Assembly: GCA_022376465.1 (NCBI GenBank)
Contig: JACDTU010000032.1
Span: 123,409-187,408, forward strand
Direction of reading: 5' to 3'
Origin: Cubamyces lactineus
Taxonomy: Eukaryota > Basidiomycota > Agaricomycetes > Polyporales > Polyporaceae
DNA length: 64,000 bases
Shown in pieces: positions 36,901 through 48,784 of this stretch. The position numbers were made by a program, and so were the translations under genes. Each line of letters begins with the position of its first letter. The stretch's first letter is position 1. A model generated the notes under the pieces. That model saw only the letters and a list, made by a program, of their open reading frames with translations, searched no databases and had not been told where the DNA came from.

Positions 36901-37497
36901 GTACAGCCGCCTTCCCATCATGTCGAATCTACCACGCCGTACGCGCGAACGACGCGCACCGGGTCACTTCGGACGCGTTCTCTGCATGCAGGAACGAGTA
37001 CGCACCTGTGGCTGCCGCTTCCCTGCTGGTGCCAGACTTCGCATTGAAGCTTCCGCCCTGGGTTGGCACGTACGATGCTCTCGCATTCGGCGCGCACGAC
37101 CTCGGCTTGCTGCAGCATCCACGCATCGCCCAGTGCGTGTTCTCGGGTGCCGACCGTGCGGTATCCAATATCCTCGGAGAGGTACTTGGCATGGGCGAGG
37201 ATCTGCGCTTCAGAGATTTGAGGAAGCGAAGTGGCCGGGTTAACGCTATGGATGTGCGTTGGCGTCACGATAGGCAAAGGTAGATAGCATCAGAACAACG
37301 GCTTACAGGTCTACGACAGGTTGCGGGAGTGCTACCAATGCAGTAACGTATCAGATTACGGCCTCAAGAGTTCAACACTATGTTTAGGACTCGCCATAGT
37401 GGGCCCTGTACGCGTAAAAGGGTGCAGCGACGAAGAGAGGCGCCAGACAGAGCAGTGACCGGACGGGTCCCCACCGCTTTTGTGGGGCTTTGCTCAT
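33965..37497 (-). CDS. M28 multi-pass membrane metallopeptidase (Pff1/ERMP1-like)
   Basis: Zinc aminopeptidase-like domain followed by a long multi-pass membrane region, as in yeast vacuolar Pff1 and animal ERMP1. Exon 1 (start 37497) reads MSKAPQKRWGPVRSLLCLAP and gives an N-terminal membrane anchor (LLCLAPLFVAAPFYAY). Exon 2 begins VNPATSLPQISEAQ. Zinc-site motifs are VLVNSHVDSTLPSPGAADDA and VFNNAEESLQDGSHLF; the lumenal fold continues AAINLEAAGSTGPELLFQA and IILSDTDFRQFELY. Hydrophobic segments between about 35.9 and 34.8 kb (for example LLYSAFFVIAIVVARLTYV) form the membrane part. A soluble C-terminal domain ends LGCVGGVTVI. The exact exon 1 donor is unsure (a GTACAG site is most likely). 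It may act in the vacuole or ER; family members are placed in both. Confidence 0.88.
36046..36124. repeat. 14-bp direct repeat across an exon and the adjoining intron
   Basis: GCGCATATGGTATA occurs at 36046-36059 and 36111-36124. The first copy is coding in the M28 peptidase gene (minus strand, SYLYHMRK) and the second lies inside the intron just upstream of that exon. Confidence 0.8.
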
Positions 37498-37813
37498 TGC
37501 AGCCGACAGTACAGGTCTTCAAATAGCCTACAAGAGTATGGCTAGCGTGGCCTGTGTAAGTAGCAGGCCTGAGGAGCGGGGACTGCGCTGAGCTGGGGGA
37601 GCGAGGTGGAAGAGCGGAAGCGAGACGCGTGCGAGCGTGTATTTCAGGACCGCGACGCGTGCGCATGAGCGCGTCACCAAGCACTGCTTTCGTCCGTACT
37701 TGGAGTGGGCACTAGGTTGGCAGCATTCACTCACAGACCCTACCACGGCAGCACTAGCCTTGCATACAAAGTTTGAATCAATATCTACTGTAACCCGCAA
37801 CTTGATACGGCAT
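37498..37813. other. Spacer between two minus-strand genes
   Basis: About 316 bp holding the M28 peptidase promoter and the 3' flank of the NOP8-like gene. Nothing else seen. Confidence 0.5.
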
Positions 37814-39573
37814 TCAGTCCGCATCACCAGCTCCCCCACCCCTCCTTCGTCGACTTTTGATCGCCTCGCGATGCCGCCTCTTCCACCCCGCCGTGAGCTC
37901 GCCCTTAGACTCCTCCCAACGTTGGCGGATAGCCTCTGCCGTATCCGTGCGATAGAACCACGTCCGCCAGTCGGTCGGATCGTGCGCGCGGCGCCTTGAC
38001 GCGGCGTTATCGGACGGGAAAAACAGTGGCTTTGTCGGATCGAGCGCCGCTGTACGGACCGCCTGGACAGGCGTGGGCTGTATCGTACGCAAGGGTTGCG
38101 AGGGCGCAGTGATTGGGGTAGCGGCAGGGAGATCGAATGGAACGTCATCCTCCAACTCGAGGTCCAGATCAAGATGGCCAAGGAGTGAGAAACCAGCTAG
38201 AAGCACAGTATGAGTCCATGCCCGACACAAATAGAGTACACCACGTACCTTCCTCTTCGCGAGGCGCAAACAAGTCCTTCAGCTTCGTCTTCTGGGCACC
38301 TTGCTGCTCGGCTGCAGCCTGCTTAGCAGGCGGCGCTTCCGCGGCCTCAGGTTCGTCCACTTGCATATCGGCATCGTCGTCCTCTGACGTAGTATTTGAG
38401 GTCTTAGAAGCATCTACCGCCGCATCCTGCGCGTGGCTGGCCGCGCGGATGTCTGCCTCGTCGACGTCAGAGCCAAGGCTCTCTGCACCTCCCCATTCCT
38501 CTTTGTCTCCGAAAAGCGATTGCAGTAGGTTGAGGGCCTTGCTCGTCTCTTCTGCCAATTCGCTCGAAACAGCGGGTGCCAATGACTCATTCTGGGGTTT
38601 TGCAACGCTGGCGGATGGCGACTTCGGCGTAGTGAGGATCCGTGCAATAGTAGACGTCGCCTCAGGCTCCTCGCTTTCCTCGTCCTCGTCCTCGACACTC
38701 TCTTCTCCTGCTTCAACAGGTTCCTTACCATCCTCCTCTTCCTCTTCATCCGCGCTCTCAGAGTCCGATGATTCAGCCTCGCGTACAGCAGGTTGCGTTT
38801 GCGTGTTCACGAACGCAGCAGCATTCTCCAAGAATATCCCCTTCAGATGGGTCGAGCCATACTTCGTTGGGTCAATGGTCTTCCGTCTCGCCCGCGTCGG
38901 AGGATCCCGCACGCGCTTCTTCGCCTTCCCTTTCGCCTTGTCAGCAGACTTGACGGCATCAACAGGTTCAGGGAGAGGGTGCTCTGGGCGCATGCGGACG
39001 GGCCGTATGATGCGTCCTGTGGCGGTAACGCGCCATCCGCCGCGAGTATGCACGTTCTCGGGCGTGACGAGCGACATGTCGGATGCATGTATGCCCTGTA
39101 CGCCGCGCGGGAGACGGCGCCGCTTGTTTGGGGGTTGGTTGGCAGCCTCTTCGGCGGCGCGCTTGACAGCGGCGTGCTCTTGTGCGATCCTGGGGGTTGC
39201 GGATTTTGAGGACATTCGTTAGAGCGATTACATAGGAATGCCGCACCTTTCGCGGAAGTCAGGTTTTGCTTCTCCTAGGCGTAGCTTTGCGCCCTTCCAT
39301 GTCACTCCGCTAAGCAGATTCATGCCTAGGATGATATGAGCGATGGTATTCTCGTTTTGCCTGGATGTAGAACGTACACCGAGCCAGCTTTCCCTTCGTA
39401 GTCTCCAGTGTTGCGTATGCGAACTTTCTTGGCTGGCCGACCCCATCTAGCAAGCCGTATCCGTCGAGGCTTTTGACTGTCCCAAAAGATCCTAGCCTGT
39501 CGCTCAGGTCCTTCGCAGTGATAGCAGGCGTGAGGCCAGAGATATGTATTCGCTTGGTGATGACTTCGTCCAT
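37814..39573 (-). CDS. NOP8/NOL8-like nucleolar RRM protein
   Basis: Probable nucleolar factor for 60S ribosomal subunit assembly. The start MDEVITKRIHISGLTPAITA at 39573 opens an N-terminal RRM; RNP1 is weak (RKFAYATLETTKGKLARC). One intron (donor GTACGT after the Cys codon) leads to MNLLSGVTWKGAKLRLGEAK. A second joins DFRER to IAQEHAAVKRAAEE. The middle is basic (NKRRRLPRG, AKGKAKKRVRD) followed by TIDPTKYGSTHLKGIFL. A long acidic Ser/Glu region follows, then ALNLLQSLFGDKEEW, and a last exon ends AIKSRRRRGGGAGDAD. This order (RRM, basic/acidic linker, C-terminal basic end) is that of Nop8/NOL8. Only the RRM and overall composition support the name; sequence identity to yeast Nop8 would be low. 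Confidence 0.7.
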
Positions 39574-40236
39574 TTGTACGACTATAGTCGCGCGTTATTT
39601 GGAAGCAGAGTGTCCGAGATCAACAACAGTGTTTTGACAGAGCGCGTTGATAAAGTGAGTAATTTCAAGAGCCAGCGCAGAACTACTGTGGTCGAGGAGG
39701 GGGATGAGACGAGGTCTGCTCTGGAGCTCTGAATCCTTGCGCAGGAACGAATTGGAAGAAGATCGAGGCGCTGTGCCGCTGAGATCGCGATCGGTACTTC
39801 GGCAATTGCCGATCATCAGCAGCGTACGCGACTGTGGCGCAAGTTTGGTCGCGTCCGACCGCATTCAAGATCCTACAGCTCGTTGTAGCGTCAACTCTTT
39901 TCATGCTTATTGGGATGACTAGCTGGTGGAAAGTGCGACCGCTACAAGTATCAGGTGCTATACTGCCATCGTGGACACCTATCCGCCATTGGGGAGCTGT
40001 CAACGCTGGCTACTATAACCGGAAACGCCGTGCTCAAGATGCAGGGTCATGAGCGGACTTCACGCCCTGTCCATGGTCGCGCTCGCTCGCCGAATTGAGA
40101 CTCTCATCCGATAGAAGGGCCCATTTTTTTTTCAACGCTCTTGCATTTCCCTCATCGATACCTCTACCATCTCCTACCGTGAGGTAACTTCCATCAGAGT
40201 CAGAGCCTCTACAATCCCTCTCAATGCGTTTTCACA
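39574..40236. promoter_or_regulatory. Divergent upstream region, NOP8-like and orphan genes
   Basis: About 660 bp between two divergent start codons. The right end is C/T-rich (about 40120-40220, after a run of T), matching a fungal leader for the + strand gene. A short hydrophobic open frame at 39834-40052 (LQLVVASTLFMLIGMTSWW) has no other support. Confidence 0.45.
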
Positions 40237-41444
40237 ATGTCCATATCAAGCCATGGTAAGCATCATTGTTCGTTAAATTTGTCCGCAACCACAACGTACA
40301 TGGATAGCTTACAGAGGCAACAGGTGATTGGGAAGACACAATCCCCGCGCCGGACGTAGTTGCCCGCTACGTATATAACAACCGATCGCGCGCCCCTTCT
40401 TTACAATCGCAGATGGGGGTGAATGGCAACCGCGAGGCCGTGAGCGACCTGACTGTATGAAGATCGTGTAATTAGTGCGTACCGGGGCCGTCCACTCTAA
40501 CGTGACTGGTTTCTGCAGGCTACCACCCGGATTGTCGCGGCAGACTACCTTGAGCTCGATTCCCATTCGTACCGCGAACAACGCCCGGAGACGATCGAGA
40601 CGATCACAAAAGAGGTAACTCGCCTTCTGACCATACTTCGCACGTCCTTAATGTGCAATATTGTTACTTTGCCCCCTCAGGTCCTTCGGCAGCACAGAGA
40701 GGTGAGGAAATACCGAGACGGCTGGCCGGTCAGCAGATATATCCACATATTCCTCAAAAACTACCACCCGAAGAAGAAATCCAGTGGCAATCGGACGAAG
40801 AAAGCAAACGTGAGTCCACTGGCTCTGGATCGGGATGCCTACCGAGTGTTCTGGATTCACGCTGACCCTGGCTGTATCGATGGCACTCTTTAGGCCGTCC
40901 GAGGCGCGAATCGAACCTCGGTCAGTCGGTTCCGACCAGGACCGGGGAGAGATTCAGTGGGATATATGTCCGTGCTTCGAAAACCGCTGTAAAAGGTATA
41001 CCAGCTGGCTTAATTCTCTCTAGACCTCCCCCTGGTAAAGCCGAAGCCGAGGACAATAAGTTGAATGTGGCTGAACAGCGTCAAGCCCAACGTCATCTCG
41101 CTGCAACACCAGACGTCGATGCCGTTTACCCCGCCCCCGCCTCCGCCCCAGACTCCGACTTTAATCCAAACCTCGCCCCCGCTGTACCTCAGGCTGCCGC
41201 CAACATCGCCGACGTCGTCCCCGCGTTCTTGTCTAGCATTAAGTTTCCAGCCGGAGACACTGAGGAAATCACGGCACTCTTCAAGAAGATGGGGAGCGAG
41301 AACGAAGTTTACCTGGACATCTTCGCCGCGATGGACACCCGCGACGCGTGGCTCAGGGAACTCTGCGACGGCGGCGAGCTGACGCCCATCCAGGAGCGGG
41401 TGCTGCGGGAAGGGCTGAACAAGAGGGCCAAAGAGAATCCGTGA
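40237..41444 (+). CDS. Orphan multi-exon protein
   Basis: I do not recognise this gene. Starting MSISSH at 40237 and splicing out a short intron (GTAAGC...) keeps the frame into EATGDWEDTIPAPDVVARYV. A second splice (GTGAAT...CAG) leads to ATTRIVAADYLELDSHSYRE. The middle exons (40.68-41.0 kb) are open in more than one frame and I could not settle them. The last exon is firm: PPPGKAEAEDNKLNVAEQRQ, an Ala/Pro-rich stretch, then a helical end with FLSSIKFPAGDTEEITALFK, NEVYLDIFAAMDTRDAWLRE and GLNKRAKENP. There is no membrane segment or catalytic motif. The helical C-terminus suggests an interaction module. An earlier Met at 40224 puts the next exon out of frame, so I prefer 40237. Confidence 0.55.
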
Positions 41445-41792
41445 CTCGATTTGTATCATTTGTCGCAAGTGTATGGTGTACAGTAAGGATATGGCTTGTT
41501 AGCACCGTTAGGTTTACAATGGCAGCGGCTTTGTAAGCAAGACAGCAAATGTATAGGATGAGTATCGAATCACGACTGCCAAATTGCGTGTATTTATGGC
41601 GGAGCATAGCACTAGAAGCTCTACACACCTATAGCACATACCTACATCAAACTGTACACAGTAGATCTGTCAGCCAAAATGTCTCCCGCAATCCTCTAGT
41701 CGCCGGAGCGCGATAATACCGCCACTCACCCACAAGTTCAGTACGCTCTCTAGTATATCGTCTAAGTCAAGCGGGGGAACCATCCGAAGGTC
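41445..41792. other. Convergent intergenic region
   Basis: About 350 bp between the 3' ends of the orphan gene and the FAD monooxygenase, probably both 3' UTRs. Nothing else seen. Confidence 0.5.
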
Positions 41793-43803
41793 TCAAGCAG
41801 GGCGTGGAGGCCCCGGGTCCGACAACATACGCAGCGCGCGCTGCACGTCCGCGTCCGCCGTCGTCTCCCACGCCCACTTCCAATTCCTCTGGATCCGCGT
41901 CCGGATCTCCGCCAGCTTCCGCTCGTCCGCCTGTTGGTTCTGCCCGGAGCCGTGTTGGGCTACCTTCTGGCTGCTGCTGCTGCCGATGCCGCCGGGTCCT
42001 GCATGCGATTGATGTGGATGTGGCTGAGGACTGGGATGATGTTGTGGGCTGGGGATCGAGTTCGACGCAGAGAGCGGGGTCCGCACAGCTGTTCCAGCAG
42101 GCCACGAGTCGAACGTCAGTCCGGGGTAATTCAACGTGTAGAGCAGCCCGTTGTCGCGCGAGTTCTCCTGGACTCGGAGAGCAAAGGGCCGGCGCACAGC
42201 GTCGTAGGCGTGCAGGGCGCGATCCAGCGTTGCACGGGTCGTCCGAGGGTCGGCAAGGACGGTCGAGAGAACGTGGGCATCCTGAAAAGAAATCCGGTGA
42301 GAAGACGCCGTGGCAGGAGTGAAGTGAGGGTGAGATCTGACGAACCTCGATCGCCTGCCCGGCGCCTGCGCCTTGGTAGGGCATCATCGCATGCGCCTAA
42401 ATATAAAAGAAAATCCGACGAGTTTAGCGCAGAGCGACGGGGCTGGCCGTGGGCGAAACGTACCGCGTCCCCTAGCAGAGCAACTCGTCCCGATATGAAG
42501 GAAGGTAGAGGTAGCGTTGTGTGGATGGCCCATCTATTAACCCTCTCTATACTCTGCGATGACGTTCGTTCAGTCGCAGCTTCCCGGGGCGACCTAAAAT
42601 CACACACCTTGATCAATGCCTGCACTTCGGGCTCCCACTGTTCAAAATCACCCAAGAGCTCGTCCAATGGGGCGTCCTGCACCCAAGGCTGATCGAAGGT
42701 GGTATATTCGCGATCGTATCGTGCGCGCATTGCAGCGAAATTGATCAGCCTACCCCTAGCAATCGGGTATACGGTTAGTTGCTGTACGGACAGAGGAATA
42801 GCTTGTCATGAGTAATTCTTGGACAGGCTTTCGCCCAGTGGCGTTTGCACTACTTACTGTGTTCTTGCCAAGATACTATTGGAATGAGGCGCAGTCAATT
42901 GTATGAGCGAAAAAAAATTGAGACGGGTCACTTACCACCATTGGGTTCTCCAGCACACGGTGATTAGGTAGCAGAAGTCGTAGTTTGTCTGAGGGGATGA
43001 TCGCACGGTAGGCCAAAGTTCCACTCCACTTCGGTGAACCCGCCTCTAGACATTGGCGGGCGATGTCGCCGCGGCCTTTTGCTCTCGCTGTGGCTGCGAG
43101 CTCTTCTACGAGTATGCGTCGCGCCGTAGATTTCACGCCATCTGCGCCGATGAGAAGGTCGCATGTCGCTGTCGTCCCGTCGTGGAAGCGCAATGAGACA
43201 GAGTTGTGTAGTGAGGAAGGGCTTTGATGATAGGAGGCGAGGCGCTTTCGAGTATACGTCCGACATCGCGGAGAGAGATGGCGTAGGAGGACGGCGTGGA
43301 AGTCCGCTCTATGGAACGCGAGCATGCCTCCTTCGTGAAACAACTCTACTGAGCTTTGGGCGTCGGAGACGGTGCTACAGATGTACCTACCAGGAGTGAC
43401 CAGAGTATGAAAATCAATCCCCTGGGCCTGATCGCCCTTGCGGAAGTGAAAAGCAACTTCTATAGGCTCGTGTGAGATGAGAGGATCGCATGGAGTGGTG
43501 CTGGACGCACTTGGCTCGTCGGTAGGTGGGACTATAGCGATCTTGCGTAGGTCGTCGGCGAGGCCCAGAGAGCAGAGGATTTTCCACGTGCGTGGCCAGA
43601 CGCCAATGCCGGCGCCCACCTCAGTAAACTCGGACGCCGCCTCGTAGACGTCTACATGGACGTCACTACAGCGGGAGAGGGCAACAGCGCAAGTGAGGCC
43701 CCCGACGCCGCCACCGCTTAGACGCTGGAGGCTGAGTGCAGGTAGGAGAAAAGGAGACTCGACTGTCTTACCAGATGGCGACGCGAAGCTTTGTGGACGA
43801 CAT
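41793..43803 (-). CDS. FAD-dependent monooxygenase, salicylate-hydroxylase type
   Basis: Class A flavoprotein that would use FAD, NAD(P)H and O2 to hydroxylate an aromatic or related substrate. The start at 43803 reads MSSTKLRVAIC; splicing out a short intron gives CGGGVGGLTCAVALSRCSDV, the FAD-binding GxGxxG fold, followed by EVGAGIGVWPRTWKIL. The middle has FHDGTTATCDLLIGADGVKS, the conserved DG site. Near 42.5 kb SGRVALLGDA is the second FAD-binding motif (GD), then AMMPYQGAGAGQAIE. The C-terminal part has an unusual His/Pro/Ser-rich insert (about 42.0-42.1 kb) and ends RMLSDPGPPRPA. The substrate cannot be read from sequence. No biosynthetic cluster surrounds it. Confidence 0.85.
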
Positions 43804-43892
43804 GATGCAGGCAAAGGCTGAGGCGTGGATCAGGTACGGAGTCGGAGAAGCCAGTGCTAGTGCCAGGAGCGTATATGGAGGACGGGGCTATC

Positions 43893-43902
43893 TATATATA
43901 TA
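43893..43902 (-). promoter_or_regulatory. TATA-like tract upstream of the FAD monooxygenase
   Basis: A symmetric TATATATATA run about 90 bp before the start codon at 43803, in otherwise GC-rich sequence. It is suited to act as the TATA box of the monooxygenase gene. Confidence 0.5.
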
Positions 43903-46900
43903 GACGGGGAGGGAGCTGACACGACCAGATGGATCGAAGCCGGGCGAGGCGCGATAGAGGCTAGCCGCGGAGGCGTGCGCGGTGCAGGCTGATTGACGTG
44001 TCGGAGTGCGTTCGATGCGAGGCAAGACAGTGTGTGGCGACAGAGGATCGGTACATGTAGTACGATGGCAGCTCCCGCAATCCCAGGGTGGGTCCATGGC
44101 CACCCCAGCTGAGCGATGGAGCACGGGCGGAGATACAGTCAAGGTTTGAGCATGCCGGCCTGGCGAGGACGAAGACAAGGTCGGGGCTCGGGCGGCGAGG
44201 GTTGGCGGAGTCTGAGCATGCGTGGGCACGAATTGCTGCGAGAATATCGGAGAGGGGGGCTCGCACGCTCCTCGACCAGGCCGTCGCACGAAAACGTCGG
44301 AAGGGAGCAGGACGTTTCCCTTTTTCCCGCGTGCGGGAGGGCCACAACGGGAGAATCCTGCGAGGCACACGGACTCGACTCGCCCTCCATCAGGGTCCCC
44401 GGTCCCAAGCCGACGGAGGACTGCGTCGGGTCTTGTTCCTACTCCCGCCGTGCTAGGGCCGACGTGGGTCAACGTCGTTCGTTTGCCGCGGGCCGCTGCG
44501 GACGGCATCTCCGACACCGTCGTCGTCGTCGTCGATGGAGAGGCCGACTAGCAACGCTAGTGGCAACTGCAGCGTATCCAGTGCCAGTGCCAGACGCCGT
44601 CAAGTAGTGGATCCCTTTGGCGCCCACATCCTGCTGCTGGCGCCGCGGAGTTTCAAACGGCGTTTCCCAGCAGCTTCTGAGCCTGAATGGGGAGTAGTTT
44701 GCAGGCCTCCTGCTCACTCCAGCGCGAACTGTGCTCTGTACGGCTGCCCCAAGATAGCCCTTCTCTTGTCCAACGAAGCCAATCCATTCGCATAGATGCC
44801 CCGAAGGCTGCCTAGACGGCGTCAAGCAGAGGTGGAGTATCTCGTAAACAAGCACTCGCCTCGTCCACGTTGATTTCATGTATCACCTTCTCCTTGTTCT
44901 CTCCGCCCCTCGAGCGTTGAGTAGAGCGGTGTTCTTGCCAGACAGCCGACGCGCGTGCAGTTGTGCTTCCGCAGGAGTGCGATTTGATCGCAACCCCTGG
45001 CCAGACATGTTCACAGCGGCAGAGAGATACGCAGGACGCCGCGCATTCGGTATACAATCCCGGCCTCTGCTACGCTCCGGCCAGGCCACGCGGGAACAAG
45101 GAAGACGGCCGCATCGTTCTTCTCCTCGTCTCCCCCTATGCCTGCGAATCTGGCTCTCAGCATCCACAACAGATGCCTTTTATAGCAGCCGCTGACCCCA
45201 CCCCGGTCGTAGCGTTATGGCCACCGATGCGATGTTTGCCCGCCCGCCTGCCTGCCAGAGTGGACGCATTCAGGCACTGCCGTTGTCGAGTATGGACGCG
45301 GTCGTGCATCCGGATCTGGACAGCCCGCCCGAGCATGCATGCTACATGTGTATTTTGACGCGAATGGCGCTCAATTGGAACACCGAACGGGACGGAGCGG
45401 CGGAGTAGGGCTTCCGACCCCTTCGAGCGCGCTAGTTGTGATCTGCGTGTCCGTGTACGGAGCGTGTGTATTTGAACGCACTACTATCGAACGCTTGCAG
45501 CGGCCGTGATGACAGCCCCTTCCAACGGCCGCATTCGATGCAAATTTCTGACAGTGGCTAATTCTCACTATATCTAGTAGCAATAGAGCAGCCTGACAAT
45601 CGCGAGATGCCGAGATGTGAGTCGTAGAGGTTCTCCCACCCAGTGCGTTCAGCAAGGTTTTCATATATATATTCCATCGTCAGAACACAGTGTAAGTGTA
45701 AGTCAATAACCTCCAGTCAAAACATTCTACGCCCCATGACCGCCGTTAAATCATGAAATCATGTAGCTGACACTTCGCAACCGACGCGCTCCGTTTATCA
45801 TGGCTGGCGAATGATAATGACAACCCGCGTGTTTGGGGGCTACCACCTGCGGCCCTACCGCCATGGCTCGAGCTGTTCGTTCCACGCAGCGTGTCCAGTA
45901 CCACACCGCGCGGGCCACTTGAGCCGCGTATGGGTACTTGAGCTATCGCGAACAATGATCACCATCGCACGGCAGAACCAGGTCCTGTACACGGGCCCGC
46001 TTCAGAACAGCGAGGAACAGTTCAGAAGGCGCCGCTAAAGCCTCCGCGAAGCAGCACCGTCCGTGAAAATCGGCGTCGCACATGTTTCGAGCGTTGCGTA
46101 CCGCTCTCTCGGGGCGGCCTGGTTCTAGCCTCGAGTCCCGAGAGATCGACTGTGAGGCCCGATTATGTACGAGCGAGCGAGCGAATGGCACGGGGCGGGT
46201 TGGCAGGGGTGGATATTGAACGTGAACGCGATCATGGCGTGCGTGTGGGCCGCGAGTGTCGCACACTGCTTGTCAGTGGAGTCTTTTGGCCCTACCAGGT
46301 GACACTGTAGGGATGTTCCGCAGCCTCACCGAGAGAAGCGGCATAAAGATGGAATGGGAAGTTCATTGACGACTTCCTTGCTGTCCGCGCCACTTACCTA
46401 CTACGTAGATGCACTGGGTGCGCATTCATAACTCTGTCTTGACAGCACTCAATTCGTCATATACCTGCCAGTGTTGTACGTGTGATCAAACAGGGACCGG
46501 GTGAGACCTCCCGACGTCAACTTGGGATGCGCTATCAGATATATCACCCACCGGCACAATAAACTACGTACGCTCGCAGCGGCGACTACACATCTGTCGG
46601 GACCCCGCTCCGACACGCCAAGTAGCCGGATCAGCAGAAACGGCGGAACGTTCTGAACAGCCGCAGGGTGCGCACTTGCTCATTAGAGCCTTAGCGGCGG
46701 AACAGTCTCCGCCCGAGGGATCCGGAGGACCCCGTCACTGCGGCTGGCCAGTGGCGGTGGTGATGGACCATGGTGATCCCAGCCTTGTCCCCGATGAATT
46801 TGCGATCTTGCCAGCGTGACATAGCGTATGGGCCCGCGTGGCGGGACGGCACACCGTAGCGATGCGAAATCTTCGGACTCCTGCGGTGTGCAGCGGTGCG

Positions 46901-47280
46901 CATTGCGCGGCGCGCGGAGAGCGCGTAGCTGCAGCAGCGGGTCCTGATTAATGAGCGCCTGAGCGAAGGGGCCGGAAGCGCATACGTGATCGTATCGATC
47001 CGCTGAAATCGGTCGGGCATGCAGCCAGGCGGCTGGGAGACTCGCTGGTTGGCTGAAAGGGCGACTAGTCGTACGGCCGGGCCCACTAGTCACTGAGATT
47101 TAAGGTCGAGGATGCTATACGATAGGATGCATTGGACGAGAGTGCTCGACGTGGGGGGACCACTGAGAGTTACTTGAAGGTGCGACGTCCTGCCGTTTCC
47201 TGTAGGGTAGGTCACGGGGGACCATCGCAAGCACGGCTAGCAGTAGCCAAGCAGGCCACTTGGAGGGGAGGCGGATTATG

Positions 47281-47515
47281 GCTAGACGTACGTGGAAATG
47301 AGGGTGGTAGACTGAGGACGTACTTACGGGTGCCTAACGCAGGTTGGTCGATCGAACGCAGCATGGTCTTCTTCGCTTGCCAAGCTGCGTTGCGAGTACG
47401 CGAGACCCCCTGTTGCCAAGGCGCAGGTCGTTCATGCGCCACACTACGTTCTCCAGTAGCTCTTGACAGCTCAGCTCTCCGAGCAAGAGGGGGGGGATGG
47501 TAGCTAGACGTACGT
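47281..47515. repeat. Dispersed 13-bp repeat with similar flanks
   Basis: GCTAGACGTACGT occurs at 47281-47293 and 47503-47515. Both are preceded by G-rich sequence containing GGAT(T/G) and followed by a purine run, so the true repeat may be about 30 bp and imperfect. Confidence 0.6.
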
Positions 47516-48750
47516 AGAGGAACCGTCGAGAGGGAGGGAGAAGCGGGCTCCGTGCGACCTTGGGCCCTTGAGAGGCAGGATAAGGCCTGCACGCGTCACG
47601 AACCTCCAAAGACGACTCGAGCGGCCGCGATTTGGGGGAGGCAGGACGGGTTCCGGGTGTGCCTCTGCCGAGAGCCAAGCTGGCTAACCGCCCAGGGAAG
47701 GGCCGAATCTTTCTCGACTCGGAATGGGAAGTCCCAGCCGGGCTGCCTTGCGCCAGCCTACTATCGCACCACGCTGTCCGTCCATGTCCTGTGGGTTCGC
47801 TTCGTCTCCTGCGCGACGCGCTCTTGCCACGGTCCACCTTAGTCATGTTTCATGCTCAGTCTTCCCTGCCTGGCGTACTGTGCTTCATGTTTTCCCGGTA
47901 CCGCTCGGCGGACGGCGTCCATGCAAGCACACCTCAACGTTTGGCACCCCGGCGACGCGCCAGCTGCGTCTGCCCCCTGCGGATGCCTCCCTGTGGCGAG
48001 CCCAGGCGCGACGGAAATGAGGTGTCAGCATTCAACCTATCGAGCTACGATCAAGGTGGAGCTCGCCTTTCTAGTAGAACGCGCGGACGCGTGGTAGGCA
48101 TGCTGCAGAGAACCGTACGGGATCGTTGACGGCTCTTCTTCTCGTTCTCGTTAGAAGCACGGGGTGCATGATGCCTAGCGTGCAGGTGAGACGAGGAAGC
48201 GGGTCCCATACATTCGGATTCGGTGAGGGTAGGACTAACCTGTCTAGGTCCTGCTGGGATACCCCGCGTCGGAGATCAGATTGCCCGTGGGCGAGGCGCA
48301 TACCCCTCGTCGCCGTGACCGCTGGTGGGATCAAGTGTCATCATGCACACAAGATGATGACTCACATGGACAGTCTGCGGGGTATAAAGAAGGCTGAAGG
48401 TGGTGTAGCTCGTCATCCCGTTTCCCTTTCTTCAACTGGCGATGTGCAACAGCGAGCCTTCCACGGACCTCGATGTGCGTTGTTCTAGCTATTCCTCCCT
48501 ACGCCATGATATCTTGATAACGAGCCCCTTACTACGGCTCTTGTCCCGGGAGACCTGCAACTGAGTCGTGGAGTCAGCACGCCGCAACAGGGCCCTATCA
48601 CTTTCGTCCAACCCACATACTTGGTGCGTTGACGCACCATATCTCCGTCACATCCTCTAATGAGGTCCTCCATTAGAGCCTGCTGCGTACAGCTTGTCGG
48701 CATCCGTAGCTTCCGCGACGACGAGGCGAGCGGCCACGAACATATTCTGC

Positions 48751-48784
48751 GCAAGAAATTGCACCGGGCGGTGCGATTTCTTGC
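48751..48784. repeat. Inverted repeat able to form a 15-bp hairpin
   Basis: Arm GCAAGAAATTGCACC (48751-48765) and arm GGTGCGATTTCTTGC (48770-48784) are complementary apart from one position, which is a G-T pair in RNA. The loop is 4 nt (GGGC). Confidence 0.85.

Noticed and set aside
38137..39222. Long Ser-rich open frame (361 codons) on the + strand
   Set aside because: It is the antisense of the NOP8-like coding exon; its Ser richness mirrors the Glu/Ala codons of the true protein.
40890..40950. tRNA-like B box and hairpin on the minus strand
   Set aside because: GGTTCGATTC resembles a B box, but the T-stem does not pair and no A box or acceptor stem exists. The sequence is better explained as coding in the orphan gene.
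43888..44517. Open frame of about 209 codons on the minus strand
   Set aside because: The product is Pro/Arg/Ser-rich with no domain, other frames are open too, and the stretch covers the TATA-like tract of the monooxygenase gene.
47334..47846. Open frame of 170 codons on the minus strand
   Set aside because: Basic, low-complexity product with competing frames on the other strand; no splice extension or homology pattern.
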